Assembly: GCA_016719295.1 (NCBI GenBank)
Contig: JADKAF010000001.1
Location: 620,001-684,000 of the forward strand
Length of the DNA: 64,000 bases
Direction: 5' to 3'
From: Planctomycetota bacterium
GTDB lineage: Bacteria; Planctomycetota; UBA1135; JADKAF01
The notes beneath the pieces are model-generated. The model did no database searches. It worked only from the letters and a program-made list of their open reading frames with translations, and was not told the DNA's origin. Below are positions 8,163 to 17,734 of this stretch, piece after piece. The position numbers and the translations under genes are program-made. Each line of letters starts with the position of its first letter. Positions within the stretch are counted from its first letter, which is position 1.

Positions 8163-8876
8163 ATGCAGCTCCGCGACATCTCCCGCTCCCTCGCTCGGCG
8201 CGTCGATCGCCTCGCCTTCGGCCCGCCGGTCGCGCACGTCTACGATCCGCTGGTCTATGCGCGCGCGAGCCACGAGCGCTATCTCGAGCGCTGGGGAAGC
8301 GGAGCCAAGTTCGCGCTCTTCCTCGGCATGAACCCAGGGCCCTTCGGCATGGGGCAGACCGGCGTGCCCTTCGGCGAGGTCGCCGCCGCGCGCGACTTCC
8401 TCGGCTGCGAGGCGCCCGTCTTAGCGCCGCGCGTGCAGCACCCGCGGCGACCGATCGAGGGCTTCGCCTGCCGCCGCTCCGAAGTGAGCGGGAAGCGCCT
8501 GTGGGGCTGGGCCAAGGAGCGCTTCGGCACACCCGAGCGCTTCTTCGAGCGCTACTTCGTGCACAACTACTGCCCGCTGCTCTTCCTCGGAGAGACCGGC
8601 AGCAACCTCACTCCCGACAAGCTGCCGCGCGAGGAGACCGAAGAGCTCTACGCGGCGTGCGACGACGCGCTCCGCGCCTTGGTCGCGGCGCTCGGCGTGC
8701 AGTGGGTGATCGGCGTCGGCGCCTTCGCCGAGAAGCGCGCGCGCGCGGCGCTGCAGGGCAGCGAGCTGCAGTTCGGCACGATCCCGCATCCGTCACCGGC
8801 GAGCCCGCTCGCGAACCGCGGCTGGGCGGCGGCGGCGGATCAAGCCCTCGCGCGCTACTTCCCGCTCAGCGATTAG
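8163..8876 (+). CDS. Single-strand-selective monofunctional uracil-DNA glycosylase (SMUG1 type)
   Basis: 237 residues. The uracil-DNA glycosylase motif I is LGMNPGPFGMGQTGVPFGE (near residue 57), the SMUG1 form with Asn in place of Asp. Motif II is HPSPASPL near residue 210, with the conserved catalytic-region His. Between them are RPIEGFACRRSEVSGKRLWGW and HNYCPLLFLGETGSNLTPDKLP, both characteristic of SMUG1. The expected activity is removal of uracil and oxidised pyrimidines such as 5-hydroxymethyluracil from DNA in base-excision repair. The stop codon overlaps that of rlmH on the other strand, so the two genes converge tail to tail. Confidence 0.92.
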   Translation: MQLRDISRSLARRVDRLAFGPPVAHVYDPLVYARASHERYLERWGSGAKFALFLGMNPGPFGMGQTGVPFGEVAAARDFLGCEAPVLAPRVQHPRRPIEGFACRRSEVSGKRLWGWAKERFGTPERFFERYFVHNYCPLLFLGETGSNLTPDKLPREETEELYAACDDALRALVAALGVQWVIGVGAFAEKRARAALQGSELQFGTIPHPSPASPLANRGWAAAADQALARYFPLSD

Positions 8877-9307
8877 CCGCCGCGGTGATAAGGCAGCCCG
8901 CGCAGGATCGTGAACGCGCGGTAGATCTGCTCCAGGAGCACGATGCGCGCCAAGCGATGGGGCAGCGTGGCCCTGCCGAAGGAGATCGACTTCCACGCCA
9001 GTGCTCGCAGCGCTTCGGGCAAGCCGTCGGCGCCGCCGATCGCGAACACGAGCCCTTTCGCGCCGAAGCGCATCTCCGCTTCGCCGATCACTTGCGCGGC
9101 CCAGGCCTCCGAGTCGATCGAGGGCGCCTTCTCGTCGAGCAGCACGAGCTTGGCGCCGGCGGGCAGCTGCGCGAGGAACTGCGCGTCCTCCTCCAGCTCG
9201 CGCAGCTCGAGCTTCGCGAAGTGCTCCAAGCGCTCGAGGTACTCGCGCTGCGCGGCGCGCCAATGGGGCTCCTTCAAGCGGCCGACGGCGAGGATCGTGA
9301 TCTTCAT
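8873..9307 (-). CDS. rlmH: 23S rRNA (pseudouridine-1915-N3)-methyltransferase RlmH
   Basis: 144 residues from the ATG at 9307, close to the usual length of about 155. It begins MKITILAVGRLKEPHWRAA, the standard RlmH opening. The SPOUT knot region has LVLLDEKAPSIDSEAWA, then FAIGGADGLPEALR, the S-adenosylmethionine-binding turn, and it ends RAFTILRGLPYHRG, the conserved RlmH C-terminus with the Tyr-His pair. It methylates pseudouridine 1915 in helix 69 of 23S rRNA in assembled ribosomes. The TAA stop overlaps the stop of the SMUG1 gene. Confidence 0.96.
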   Translation of the reverse strand: MKITILAVGRLKEPHWRAAQREYLERLEHFAKLELRELEEDAQFLAQLPAGAKLVLLDEKAPSIDSEAWAAQVIGEAEMRFGAKGLVFAIGGADGLPEALRALAWKSISFGRATLPHRLARIVLLEQIYRAFTILRGLPYHRGG

Positions 9308-9467
9308 GGGCGGAGGCCGGGAGCGAGACGATCCCGAGCCGGCCATCGTGCGCTCTCGCGCATCGCGCGCAAGTCCGCGGTCGCCGCGCGGCCGATGGCC
9401 CTGGCGCCTGCCTGCCGCGGAGCACTACGATGGCCACGCGATCCTGGTCCATGCCGCTGACCTCCTG

Positions 9468-12200
9468 ATGACCTCTTCTCGTTGCGCCCTCTCGCCCCGC
9501 GGCCTCCGCGCCCTCGCGCCCGCGTTGCTCTGGTCCCTGGGGCTGGCGCAGGACCCGGAGCCGGAAGGCGCGCGAGCACCGTTCGCCGATGTCGAGGCCG
9601 CGGCGCGCGTGCTCGTCGAGGCGGCGACCCCGCGCGACGTGCGCCGCGAGGCCGCCGTGGAGCTGCTCTTCCGTTTCGGCGCCGAGGGCATCGAGCGCGC
9701 CTCGCTCGCGCTGCAGTGGGTCGATGCGTTGCCCATCGAGCGCGAGCTGCTCGGGACGGTGGAAGGGCAGGTGCTCGAGGCCGTGCGCGACGCGCTCGAG
9801 GTGCGTGCCGCTGGCGGCGTGGACCTCGACCCCGCGATGCTGCGGCTCGCGCCGCAGCTCGTGCGCCTCGCCTCGCGCCGCGAAGGCGCGCGCGGCCGCG
9901 TGCGCTCGGACGCGGCCGTGCGCTGCCTGCGCGCGCTGCTCGAGTCGAACCTCGAGCAGGAGCTGCGGCGCAGCTTCGAGGGGTTCCTGCGAGCGAGCGC
10001 CGCGCCCGAGATGCGTCGCGCGATGTTGATCGCGCTGCCGCGGCTGCGCCGCGTGGAGCTCGCGCCGAGCGTCGCCGCCATCGCCTTCGATGGCGGCGAG
10101 ACCGCGCCGCTGCGGCGGCTCGCGCACGAGGCCCTGGTCGGGCTCGCCCAGCGCGGCTTCGCATCGCTGGAGGAGTTCCAGCGCTGGAGCCAGACCGAGA
10201 TCCCGAGCGGGCTCGCTGCGCAGGAGCGGGCCGGACCGCTCGCTTGGGCGGCGGGGGAGCGCTTGCGAGCCGAGCTCCTGATCGCGCGCGAGAAGCTCGT
10301 GACGCACGCCGGCGGTGACCTCGATCTCTTGCTCGAGCTGCTCGCCGATCCGACCTTTCCACGCGTGCGCGCGGGAGCCGCGCGGGAGCTGTCGAAGGTC
10401 GTCGCGGGCTTCGCGCCGGAGCGCGATGCCGAGGCGCTGCGCCGCGTGATGAGCGGACTCGAGCGCGGCGCGCGAGGCGAGCTGCACCCAGAGGTCTTGG
10501 TCGAGATCGCGATCTGCCTCCGCAATCTCGCTCCCCTCGTGGATGCGGCGGAGCGCTCGGTCGAGCGCGCGCGCCGCGACGCCGAGCGCCTCGAGCGCTG
10601 CGAGCAGTTCCGCCTGCACATCAAGCCGCTGCGCGAGCTGCTGATCGACCTCGCGCCTTCGACCAAGGTGGCCGAGCGCTCGCAGTGGGCGGTGCGCGCG
10701 GGCGTCGTCGAGGCCTTGCGCTGGTTCCCCGACGATGCGCTCGTGCAGTCGCACGTGGTCGAGCTCCTCGAGAAGGCGCTGCAAGCGCCGCAGGACGCGA
10801 GCATGGAGCGCGGGACGGAGTACGCCGACTACCGTCGCACGCTCTTGCGCACCGCCGCCGAGATCGACTTCGCGGGACCTCCGGCCGAGCGCGCGCTGGA
10901 GCAGATCCGGCGCCTCGTCTTGGATCCCGAGGTCGAGCTGCGCCGCAGCGCGCTGCCGTTCTTGCGCCGGCTCGGCTCCAACACCGCCGTCGGATCCTCC
11001 GTTCGGGATACGCTGCTCGTGCTCGCCCGTGAAGAGCGCGACCCCGGCGTGCGCGGGGAGGTTCTCGAAGTCATCTCGCACGTGGCCGAGGGCGTGTCCC
11101 AGTTCCAAGACGCCGCGCTCGAGCGCCTCTTCGCCGCGCTGAGCGACGAGGACCGCGCCGTGCGCGAGCTCGCCGCGGAGTGGTTCGTGCGCGCGCTGCG
11201 CTCCTCGACCTGGAGCGCGATCGCGGCCGAGCGCTTCGGTCCGGCGTTGGAGGAACGCCTGCGGCCGGGTGCCGAGGACGATCCCCGCGTGCGCGCGGCT
11301 CTCGCCCGCGCTGCTCTCGAGGGCTTGCGCGAGGACTGGCTGCGCATCGTGCTCCCGCATCTCTCCCTCGAGGAGCTGCGAGCGGCGGCCCGGCGGATGC
11401 GCGCGGTGCTGGCCGAGCGCGAGCTCGAGACGAGCGCGCTCTTCTCGCTCGCGACGGCGCTCGGCGAGCGCCTGCCGGAGGTCGCGTTCTCGCTCCTCGT
11501 GCCCGATCCTCGCTTGCCCGACGGCGTGGAGCTCGCCTCCACGCGCGAGGCGCGCGATCGAAGGCTGCTACAGCTCGCGTGGGAGGCCTATGCACGCCTC
11601 GAGCGTTTCTCTGCGCTGCCCCCGGTGCTGTCGAACGCGGTCGCCGAGCGCTTGAAGGCGCTGCTCGAGCGCATCGACCCTCTGCCCGCGCTCGAGTCCG
11701 AGATCCTCGCGCGCATCGACCTCGAGCTGCGGATCGCGGAGCCCGAACGGCTGCTGCGAGAGCTCCCACCGCTGCTGGAGAAGCTGCCGGTCGAGCGCCG
11801 TGGATTGCTCCTCGATCGCTTGATCTGGGCCAACTGGCGCGTGCTGCGTTGGACCGAGGTCGCGCGCTGCGCGGCGCAGCGCGAACGCGAGGCAGGGCGC
11901 AGCGAGAGCTGGTGTGTCGCGGCGATGATCTTCGAGGCGCAGCTCGCACGCGATCGCGCCGAGGTCCGAGCCAGCGTCGCCGAGCACGTGCGCGAGGCGC
12001 AGCGCCTCATCGCAGACGAGCGGTCCGGACCCGTGGACGCGCTGCTCGGGGTACGGCGCTCGTTGAGCTTGATCCGCGCGTTCGAGCGCCAGGAGCTCTT
12101 CGACGAGGCGCGTGCGCTCCTCGCCGTCTTGCAGCCCGTGATCGCTCTGCCGGCCGATGCGGAACGCGAGCTCGCGGCGCTGCGTGCGAGCTACCGCTGA
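9468..12200 (+). CDS. Large secreted HEAT-repeat-like protein of unknown function
   Basis: 910 residues from the ATG at 9468. A hydrophobic N-terminus (LRALAPALLWSLGLAQDPEP) looks like a signal peptide. The rest is nearly all helical, Leu/Ala/Glu/Arg-rich, with recurring units such as VRAGAARELSKVV, LRRLAHEALVGLAQ, VRGEVLEVISHVAEG and VRELAAEWFVRAL, which are typical HEAT/armadillo pairs. No catalytic motif is visible. HEAT solenoids usually bind other proteins; the partner is unknown. The gene converges with the TPR-peroxiredoxin gene and the two overlap by 10 bp at their stops. Confidence 0.75.
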   Translation: MTSSRCALSPRGLRALAPALLWSLGLAQDPEPEGARAPFADVEAAARVLVEAATPRDVRREAAVELLFRFGAEGIERASLALQWVDALPIERELLGTVEGQVLEAVRDALEVRAAGGVDLDPAMLRLAPQLVRLASRREGARGRVRSDAAVRCLRALLESNLEQELRRSFEGFLRASAAPEMRRAMLIALPRLRRVELAPSVAAIAFDGGETAPLRRLAHEALVGLAQRGFASLEEFQRWSQTEIPSGLAAQERAGPLAWAAGERLRAELLIAREKLVTHAGGDLDLLLELLADPTFPRVRAGAARELSKVVAGFAPERDAEALRRVMSGLERGARGELHPEVLVEIAICLRNLAPLVDAAERSVERARRDAERLERCEQFRLHIKPLRELLIDLAPSTKVAERSQWAVRAGVVEALRWFPDDALVQSHVVELLEKALQAPQDASMERGTEYADYRRTLLRTAAEIDFAGPPAERALEQIRRLVLDPEVELRRSALPFLRRLGSNTAVGSSVRDTLLVLAREERDPGVRGEVLEVISHVAEGVSQFQDAALERLFAALSDEDRAVRELAAEWFVRALRSSTWSAIAAERFGPALEERLRPGAEDDPRVRAALARAALEGLREDWLRIVLPHLSLEELRAAARRMRAVLAERELETSALFSLATALGERLPEVAFSLLVPDPRLPDGVELASTREARDRRLLQLAWEAYARLERFSALPPVLSNAVAERLKALLERIDPLPALESEILARIDLELRIAEPERLLRELPPLLEKLPVERRGLLLDRLIWANWRVLRWTEVARCAAQREREAGRSESWCVAAMIFEAQLARDRAEVRASVAEHVREAQRLIADERSGPVDALLGVRRSLSLIRAFERQELFDEARALLAVLQPVIALPADAERELAALRASYR

Positions 12201-14641
12201 GAGGAGCCCGCCCCGCTCGCCTCCTCAGCCGGCGCGCTCTCGAGTCGCAGCAGCCGCTGCGCTTCCTCCCGCAAGAACTCGAGCTCCAAGAACGGCTCGG
12301 CGCCGACGTCTTGCCAGCGCACGCGCCCGCGCGCGTCGACGAGGAAGGTGCCGTGCAGCGGCGCTTTCTCGAAGTCGTCGTAGGCCCGGTACGCGCGGAA
12401 CGCCTCGAGATCGGGGTCGGCGTAGATCGGGAAGGGGAAGCGCTCCTCCTCGGCGAGCGCCGCGAGATCGCTCTTCAGCTCGGCTACGCCATCGGTACCG
12501 ATCGCGAGCAGCTCGATGCCGGCCTCGCGATAGCTCTTCGCGAGCGGGCGCAGCGCGCGGAGCTGCTCGACGCAGTGCAAGCAGTCGAAGCCGAGGAAGA
12601 AGATCAGCACCACGGGCTTGCCGCGCCACTCGTCGAGCTCGAACGCGAGGCCTTCCTCGTTCCAGCAGCGCCCGGACGGCGCGAGATAGGGCGACCACGT
12701 CAGCGGACCGAGCGAGGGGAGCTCGACCGGGCGCTCGAAGTCCTCGGGCCACGGATCGTTCCAGCGCCAATCGGCGGCGCGCTCGCAGGCGGCGGCGATC
12801 GGCGCCAGCGAGGCGAAGAGCGGCGCCTCCAGATCGGCGCCCGGTGTCGCCGAGGCCAGCGCGTCGAACGCCGCGCCCAGCTCGTCCGTGCGGCCGAGCT
12901 CATGGAGCAATCGCAGGCGCCGCGCGAGCAGGGCCGCATCGCGCTTCGCCTTGCCGAGGCCTTCGTCGATCTTGGCCAGCGCCTTCTCGAGATCGCCCAA
13001 CGCGCGCAGGAAGTCCGCCGCAGGGTAGGGCTGATGGATGTTCGCGCGCTCGAAATGCGCGCGCGCGGCGTCCTTCTCGCCACGGGCGAGCGCCATCCAG
13101 GCCTCGAGGAACGCGAGCTCGCTCTCGATGGCGCGCTGCGCGGAGGCATGCTCGCGCAGCGCCTTCTTCATCGCTTCGTGCACCTTCTCCTCGTCGCCCT
13201 TCTCGGCGAGGGCCGCGTCCTCGGCTGCGCCCGCGCGCTCGAAGCGCGCGGCGCGCTCCTCGTCGCGCAGCGCGACGATCGCCGCGCGTGCGCGCTCGGC
13301 TTCGTCCAGCGCGGAGCGTTGTGCCGCGGCGCGGCCGAAGAGCCCGTGAGCGCTGGCGCGGAGCGCGCGATCGCCCGTGCCCAGCAGGAGATGGCCGCTC
13401 ACGACGAGGCGCTCGAGGGCTTCCCAGTCCTCGAAGCGCTCGACCACGTCGAGCGCGCGCTGCGGGGCGTACCACGCGATGTCGCGCGCCTGCTCGGGGC
13501 GATTCCAGCGCGGATGGCGCGGCAGCTCGAGCAGGTTCGCGGCGATGCGCAACGCGTCGCTGCGCCGGCCGAGCTGCATGCAGCTCCGCGAGAGCCACTC
13601 CTGGTTGTGCCCGTAGTTGTGGATGAGGAACGGCATCACGCGGTCGCGCTGCATCGCGGCGTGATCGACGCGTGAGCTCGCTTCCTGCAGCCAAGCCGCC
13701 TCGCGCGGTCTCTGCAGCTCGTCGAAGATGTGCCCGCCCATGTGCCAGAGATGGGCGATGCCGGGGCCGGAGGGTCCGCTCAGGACCGCGGAGCGCAGCG
13801 CGAGCTCGGCCTTCTCGTTGTCCCAGAGATGGATGCGGTAGTGGTGCGCGGGGTGGAGCGGGGCCGCGGCGAACACGCGATCGAGCATGAAGTCGATCGG
13901 CTGATGACTCGAGATCGAGTGGCCGTGGTCCGTGTTGAACCAGATCGTCACCGCGAGCAGCGCCAGCGCCTCGATGTTCTCTGGCTCGGCGCGGACGATC
14001 TCCTCGAGCTTTCGCACGAGCTCGCGGCGGCGCTCCTTCTCGCTGCGCTTCGCTTTCCAGATCTCGGCCGCGTTCGCCGCGCGTGGCGCGGGTAGCTGCG
14101 CCGCGTCGAGCTCGTAGAGCGCAGCCCAGGCGTCGATCCAGCGGCGCTCGCGCTCGCTCGCTTGGTCGCGACGACGCAGCGCTTCCGCGGCGAAGCCGCG
14201 CGCGCGGTCCTGACCCTTGTCGTTGTCGAAGTTCGCGAGCGACATGCCCCAGTACGCCATGGCGCAGCTCGGATCGAGCGCCGCGGCCTGCCGGAAGGAT
14301 CGTTCGGCCTCGAAGAACCAGAAGCCGTGGAACTGGCCGATGCCTTGCTCGAAGAAGGCCTGCGCCTCGCTGCTCGAGGTGGTGACCGGGAAGCGCACGC
14401 TGGGCATCCCCGGCAGCAGCAGCGCCGCCTGCCTAGGCCCGGAGTCGAAGGCCTGGCCGTGGAGCGAATGCCCCTCTTGCGCCACGGGCTCGGTCTGCGC
14501 TCGCGGTTCCGTCTGCTCTTGCGGTTCCGTCTGCGCCTTCGGCTCGGCCAGGGGCTCCGGTGCGGGCGGGGCCGGCTCCTGCGCGCGAGCGTTCATCGAC
14601 AGCAGGAGCGCGAGCGAGAAGCCGGGGAGGACTCGATGCAT
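12191..14641 (-). CDS. TPR protein with C-terminal peroxiredoxin/thioredoxin-like domain
   Basis: 816 residues. A signal peptide (GFSLALLLSMNARAQ) is followed by a Glu/Pro/Gln/Thr-rich linker with repeated AQTEP units. Residues about 90-610 are helical repeats, at first of TPR form (EAQAFFEQGIGQFHGFWFFEAERSFRQAAALDPSCAMAYWG), with conserved HxH and WHMGGHIF segments that resemble export-associated TPR proteins of planctomycetes. The C-terminal 180 residues are an AhpC/TSA-like thioredoxin fold: GKPVVLIFFLGFDCLHCVEQL with a CxxC pair, then ELLAIGTDGVAELKSDL and FPIYADPDLEAFRAYRAYD. The likely role is thiol redox chemistry outside the cytoplasm, with the repeats as a scaffold; the substrate is unknown. 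It is divergent from the ABC exporter genes. Confidence 0.8.
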   Translation of the reverse strand: MHRVLPGFSLALLLSMNARAQEPAPPAPEPLAEPKAQTEPQEQTEPRAQTEPVAQEGHSLHGQAFDSGPRQAALLLPGMPSVRFPVTTSSSEAQAFFEQGIGQFHGFWFFEAERSFRQAAALDPSCAMAYWGMSLANFDNDKGQDRARGFAAEALRRRDQASERERRWIDAWAALYELDAAQLPAPRAANAAEIWKAKRSEKERRRELVRKLEEIVRAEPENIEALALLAVTIWFNTDHGHSISSHQPIDFMLDRVFAAAPLHPAHHYRIHLWDNEKAELALRSAVLSGPSGPGIAHLWHMGGHIFDELQRPREAAWLQEASSRVDHAAMQRDRVMPFLIHNYGHNQEWLSRSCMQLGRRSDALRIAANLLELPRHPRWNRPEQARDIAWYAPQRALDVVERFEDWEALERLVVSGHLLLGTGDRALRASAHGLFGRAAAQRSALDEAERARAAIVALRDEERAARFERAGAAEDAALAEKGDEEKVHEAMKKALREHASAQRAIESELAFLEAWMALARGEKDAARAHFERANIHQPYPAADFLRALGDLEKALAKIDEGLGKAKRDAALLARRLRLLHELGRTDELGAAFDALASATPGADLEAPLFASLAPIAAACERAADWRWNDPWPEDFERPVELPSLGPLTWSPYLAPSGRCWNEEGLAFELDEWRGKPVVLIFFLGFDCLHCVEQLRALRPLAKSYREAGIELLAIGTDGVAELKSDLAALAEEERFPFPIYADPDLEAFRAYRAYDDFEKAPLHGTFLVDARGRVRWQDVGAEPFLELEFLREEAQRLLRLESAPAEEASGAGSSQR

Positions 14642-14783
14642 CGTGGGGCTCGGCGGGGGAGGGCGCGCAGTCTAGCGATGCGAATGTCTTTTGGCTTGTG
14701 CCGTATCGCACGCCGCGGGGACCATCCCGCGAGCGCGCGGGGCGAAGGACGCCGCGCGCGCAGCTTCGGAGGCGGAGACAGGC

Positions 14784-15719
14784 ATGGGAGCAGTTGACCT
14801 GGCGATCGAGGTGCGCGGGCTCGAGAAGCGCTACCGCGGGAAGCGCGGCGTGCACGCCCTGCGCGGCGTCGATCTCGGCGTCGCGCGCGGGGAGATCTAC
14901 GGGCTCCTCGGACGCAACGGAGCGGGGAAGACCACCTTGGTGAAGATCCTGCTCGACATCGTGAGGGCGAGCGCGGGCAGCGCGGCCCTGCTCGGGGAGC
15001 CCTCGCGTGCGGTGCATGCGCGCCGCCGGGTGGGCTACCTGCCGGAGGATCATCGATTCCCCGACTATCAGACCGGCCTCTCTGCGATGGAGTTCTACGC
15101 GCGGCTCTCGGACGTCTCGAGAGTGGAGCGCAAGCGCCGTGTCCCCGAGCTCCTCGAGCTCGTCGGGCTTAAGGACGCAGCCGCGCGCAAGGTGCGCGGC
15201 TACTCGAAGGGGATGAAGCAGCGCCTCGGCCTCGCCCAAGCGCTGGTCCACGATCCCGCGGTGCTGTTCCTCGACGAGCCGACGGACGGCGTCGATCCGG
15301 TGGGGCGCGCGGAGATCCGCGACGTGCTGCTGCGCGTCCGCGGCGAAGGGCGCACGATCTTCCTGAACTCGCACCTGCTGAGCGAGGTCGAGCAGATCTG
15401 CGATCGCGTGGGGATCCTCGAGGCGGGGCGACTCGCGCGCGAGGGCACCATCGAGGAGCTGACGCGCGTGAGCGGCGCCTGGAAGCTCGAGCTCGACCGC
15501 GAGGCCGATGTGGCGATGCAGGAGCGCTTGCGCGCGCACGCGCTGCGCGTCGCGACGCACGGCCGCGAGCTCCATCTGGAGGTCGCCGAGGAGGCCGCGC
15601 TCGATCGCTGCGTGGATCTGTTGCGCGAGCAACGCTACGGCTTGCGCGGGCTCTCGGGTGGACGCGCTTCGCTGGAGCAGGTCTTCCTCGCCACCGTGGA
15701 AGAGGAGGTGCGCTCGTGA
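14784..15719 (+). CDS. ABC-2 type exporter ATP-binding protein
   Basis: 311 residues from the ATG at 14784, preceded by a good GGAGG ribosome-binding site. It has all nucleotide-binding motifs: Walker A GRNGAGKTT, Q-loop region LPEDHRFPDYQTG, signature RGYSKGMKQRLGLAQAL (KGMKQR in place of LSGGQ, common in ABC-2 systems), Walker B VLFLDEPTDGVDP and H-loop NSHLLSE. The C-terminal 90 residues form the small alpha/beta domain found in NatA/CcmA-like ATPases. The stop overlaps the GTG start of the permease gene by 4 bp, so the two are translationally coupled. The substrate is unknown. Confidence 0.93.
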   Translation: MGAVDLAIEVRGLEKRYRGKRGVHALRGVDLGVARGEIYGLLGRNGAGKTTLVKILLDIVRASAGSAALLGEPSRAVHARRRVGYLPEDHRFPDYQTGLSAMEFYARLSDVSRVERKRRVPELLELVGLKDAAARKVRGYSKGMKQRLGLAQALVHDPAVLFLDEPTDGVDPVGRAEIRDVLLRVRGEGRTIFLNSHLLSEVEQICDRVGILEAGRLAREGTIEELTRVSGAWKLELDREADVAMQERLRAHALRVATHGRELHLEVAEEAALDRCVDLLREQRYGLRGLSGGRASLEQVFLATVEEEVRS

Positions 15720-16987
15720 ACGTCCTCGGCGCCATCCTGAAGGACTCCTTCCACGAGGCGCGCGATCGCCGCGCGCTCTTCGTCGTCGGCCTCATGGCCT
15801 GCCTGGCGATCGCGTTCTGCCTCGGGCTCTCGTTCCACGAGCGCGACGAGTCGGAGCTGCTGGCGCTTCACCTGAGCCGCTTGGGTAAGTTCGAGAAGCA
15901 GTCTTCGGGCGGTCAGTTCCTGCAGTCCGTCGGCTTCGAGCCACGGCTCGAGCCCACGCGTCGCATCCTCCCGGACGACGGCTTCGATCCCTCGCTCGCG
16001 GGTGGTTGGACGCTCGGCTTCTCGGTCGTGAAGGAAGGGGAGCTCGAGAGCTTGCAGAAGGCTTGGATCGAGTTCCGCGGACGCAAGAACGAGGAGGCGG
16101 GCGATCCGCTGCGCTGGGTCGAGCAGCAGCTGCGCGTCCAAGGTTGGCAGAAGCTCGCCGTGCGGCGCGATCCGGCGGATCCGCTCCGCTACGAGGTGGG
16201 CGCGCTCTGCACGCGCAAGGAGCGCCTGAGCGGGGCGTATCGGGCTTCGATCTTCTTCGGCCTCGTGCAGACCGACGACGAGATCAACCGCTCGCGCGAG
16301 GAATTCGTCCTCAGCATCCAGCTCGTGCTGGCAGGCGCCTTGCTCGGAGCGATCGGCATCTTCGTCTCGTTGCTCACCTGCGCCGGCTTCGTGCCTTCGA
16401 TGCTCACCAAGGGCACGCTCGACCTCGCGCTCGCGCGGCCCGTGGGACGCACGCGTCTCCTGCTCTACAAGTACCTGGGCGGGCTCTGGTTCATCGCGAT
16501 CACCAGCGTGGTCGTGGTGGGGGGCACCTGGGCAGCGCTCGCGCTGCGGACGGGCGTCACCGATCTCCGCTATCTCGTGATGGCGCCGGTCTCGATCGCG
16601 ATCTTCGCGGTGCTCTACGCGCCGCTCGTCCTGGTCGGAGTGATCACCCGGTCGGCCAACGTCGCGGGCCTCGCCGGCCTTGGCGTCTGGTGGGCGAGCA
16701 GCTTGATCGTGACCTCTTACGAGCTCACCTCTGGCTTCGCGGAGTACTCGGCCGGGGTGCGCGGCTCCATGCAAGCGCTCTACACGGTGGTGCCGAAGAC
16801 CTCGCACATCGCCGATCTCGGTCAGCGCTGGCTGATCGAGGCTCGGCTGGGTGGTGCGGAAGGCGTCGGGCGCATGCTCGACGAGGTGCGGCAGGTCGAC
16901 TGGGCCTTCTCGCTCGGCACCACGGCGGCATTCACCGCCGCCTGCCTGGCGCTCGCGTGCTGGTGGTTCCGGCGCGCGGACTACTGA
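15716..16987 (+). CDS. ABC-2 type exporter membrane protein
   Basis: 423 residues starting at the GTG that overlaps the ATPase stop (GTGA). Hydrophobic helices are visible near residues 18-38, 203-228, 247-272, 285-305, 308-330 and 398-418. A large extracytoplasmic loop of about 165 residues lies between helices 1 and 2, typical of the ABC-2/NosY-like fold. The segment PSMLTKGTLDLALARPVGRTRLLLYKYLG is the usual ABC-2 coupling-helix region. With the upstream ATPase it should form an exporter; cargo unknown. Confidence 0.88.
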   Translation: MNVLGAILKDSFHEARDRRALFVVGLMACLAIAFCLGLSFHERDESELLALHLSRLGKFEKQSSGGQFLQSVGFEPRLEPTRRILPDDGFDPSLAGGWTLGFSVVKEGELESLQKAWIEFRGRKNEEAGDPLRWVEQQLRVQGWQKLAVRRDPADPLRYEVGALCTRKERLSGAYRASIFFGLVQTDDEINRSREEFVLSIQLVLAGALLGAIGIFVSLLTCAGFVPSMLTKGTLDLALARPVGRTRLLLYKYLGGLWFIAITSVVVVGGTWAALALRTGVTDLRYLVMAPVSIAIFAVLYAPLVLVGVITRSANVAGLAGLGVWWASSLIVTSYELTSGFAEYSAGVRGSMQALYTVVPKTSHIADLGQRWLIEARLGGAEGVGRMLDEVRQVDWAFSLGTTAAFTAACLALACWWFRRADY

Positions 16988-17011
16988 GCGACGCGAGCGA
17001 TGCTGGAACGA

Positions 17012-17051
17012 GCGCGAGGCGCGCCGAGCCTGCGCTCGGCGCGCCTCGCGC
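17012..17051. terminator. Perfect 18-bp hairpin between convergent genes
   Basis: Arms 17012-17029 and 17034-17051 are exact reverse complements around the loop CTGC. The hairpin sits between the ABC permease stop (16987, plus) and the HEAT-like gene stop (17072, minus). It could end transcription from both sides, although no U-run follows. Confidence 0.75.
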
Positions 17052-17071
17052 GCTCTCGGGACACCGGCGGC

Positions 17072-17734
17072 TCAGTCGCGTGCGCTTCCTCCGCCCGAGC
17101 CTTCCTCGGACTCCTCGCGCTCGCGTTCCTGACGTTCCAGGCGCTCCTCCGCGCGCGCTTCCAGCACCGCGCGCCAGGCGCGTGGCTCGTCGGGGAGGCT
17201 CAAGCGCGTCAGCTTGCGCAGGCTGGCGTAGCCGGCGCGCGTCAGCTCCGCGTCGAAGCGGCTCGCGATCGCGGTGAGCAGCGGAGCGGCGAGGTCCTCG
17301 TCGCCGGTGCGCTCGACGAGTCCGAGCAGCGTCAGCAGGTTCCCTCGATCGCTCTCCCACTCGAGCAGACCACGGAGCGCCTCCACATAGATCCCATCGG
17401 GACGTTTGGAGAGCTGCAGCAGCGCCACTGCGCGTACGCGGGGGAGTCCATCGCGCGTCGCCGAACGCGCCAGAGCGCGCTGCTCGATCTCGCCCGCGTG
17501 GTCTCCGACGATACGCGCGCACCAGCTGCGCACGGCGGGCTGCGCGTGGCGCGCGAGCGCCGCGATCACCGCAGGGCGCGCTCCCGGCCAGGCCTTCGAG
17601 AGCAGGTTCGCGTGCTGCGCGTCCTGCTCGCCGGCGAGCTCCTGGATCCAGGTGCCGATCTGCTCCTTGGTCGGAGCATCGGCTCCCGGGATCAGGCCGA
17701 GCAAGAGAGTGGTGGAGAGGAGGGCGTTCAACAT
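17072..17734 (-). CDS. Small exported HEAT-like repeat protein
   Basis: 220 residues from the ATG at 17734 (a TTG 21 nt upstream is a weaker option). A short signal peptide (ALLSTTLLLGLIPGADA) precedes helical repeats such as ARPAVIAALARHAQPAVRSW and LPRVRAVALLQLS, which look like HEAT units. The last 25 residues are a charged, Arg/Glu-rich tail (EERLERQEREREESEEG). No enzyme motif is visible. It follows the pseudopilin operon on the same strand after about 140 bp, so a link to that machinery is possible but unproven. Confidence 0.65.
   Translation of the reverse strand: MLNALLSTTLLLGLIPGADAPTKEQIGTWIQELAGEQDAQHANLLSKAWPGARPAVIAALARHAQPAVRSWCARIVGDHAGEIEQRALARSATRDGLPRVRAVALLQLSKRPDGIYVEALRGLLEWESDRGNLLTLLGLVERTGDEDLAAPLLTAIASRFDAELTRAGYASLRKLTRLSLPDEPRAWRAVLEARAEERLERQEREREESEEGSGGGSARD

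Noticed and set aside
8793..11360. A minus-strand open frame of 855 codons opposite the HEAT-like gene
   Set aside because: It overlaps rlmH in a different frame and has no protein-family signature.
11180..13675. A plus-strand frame of 831 codons across the HEAT-like/TPR junction
   Set aside because: It spans two convergent genes with good evidence and contains no motif.
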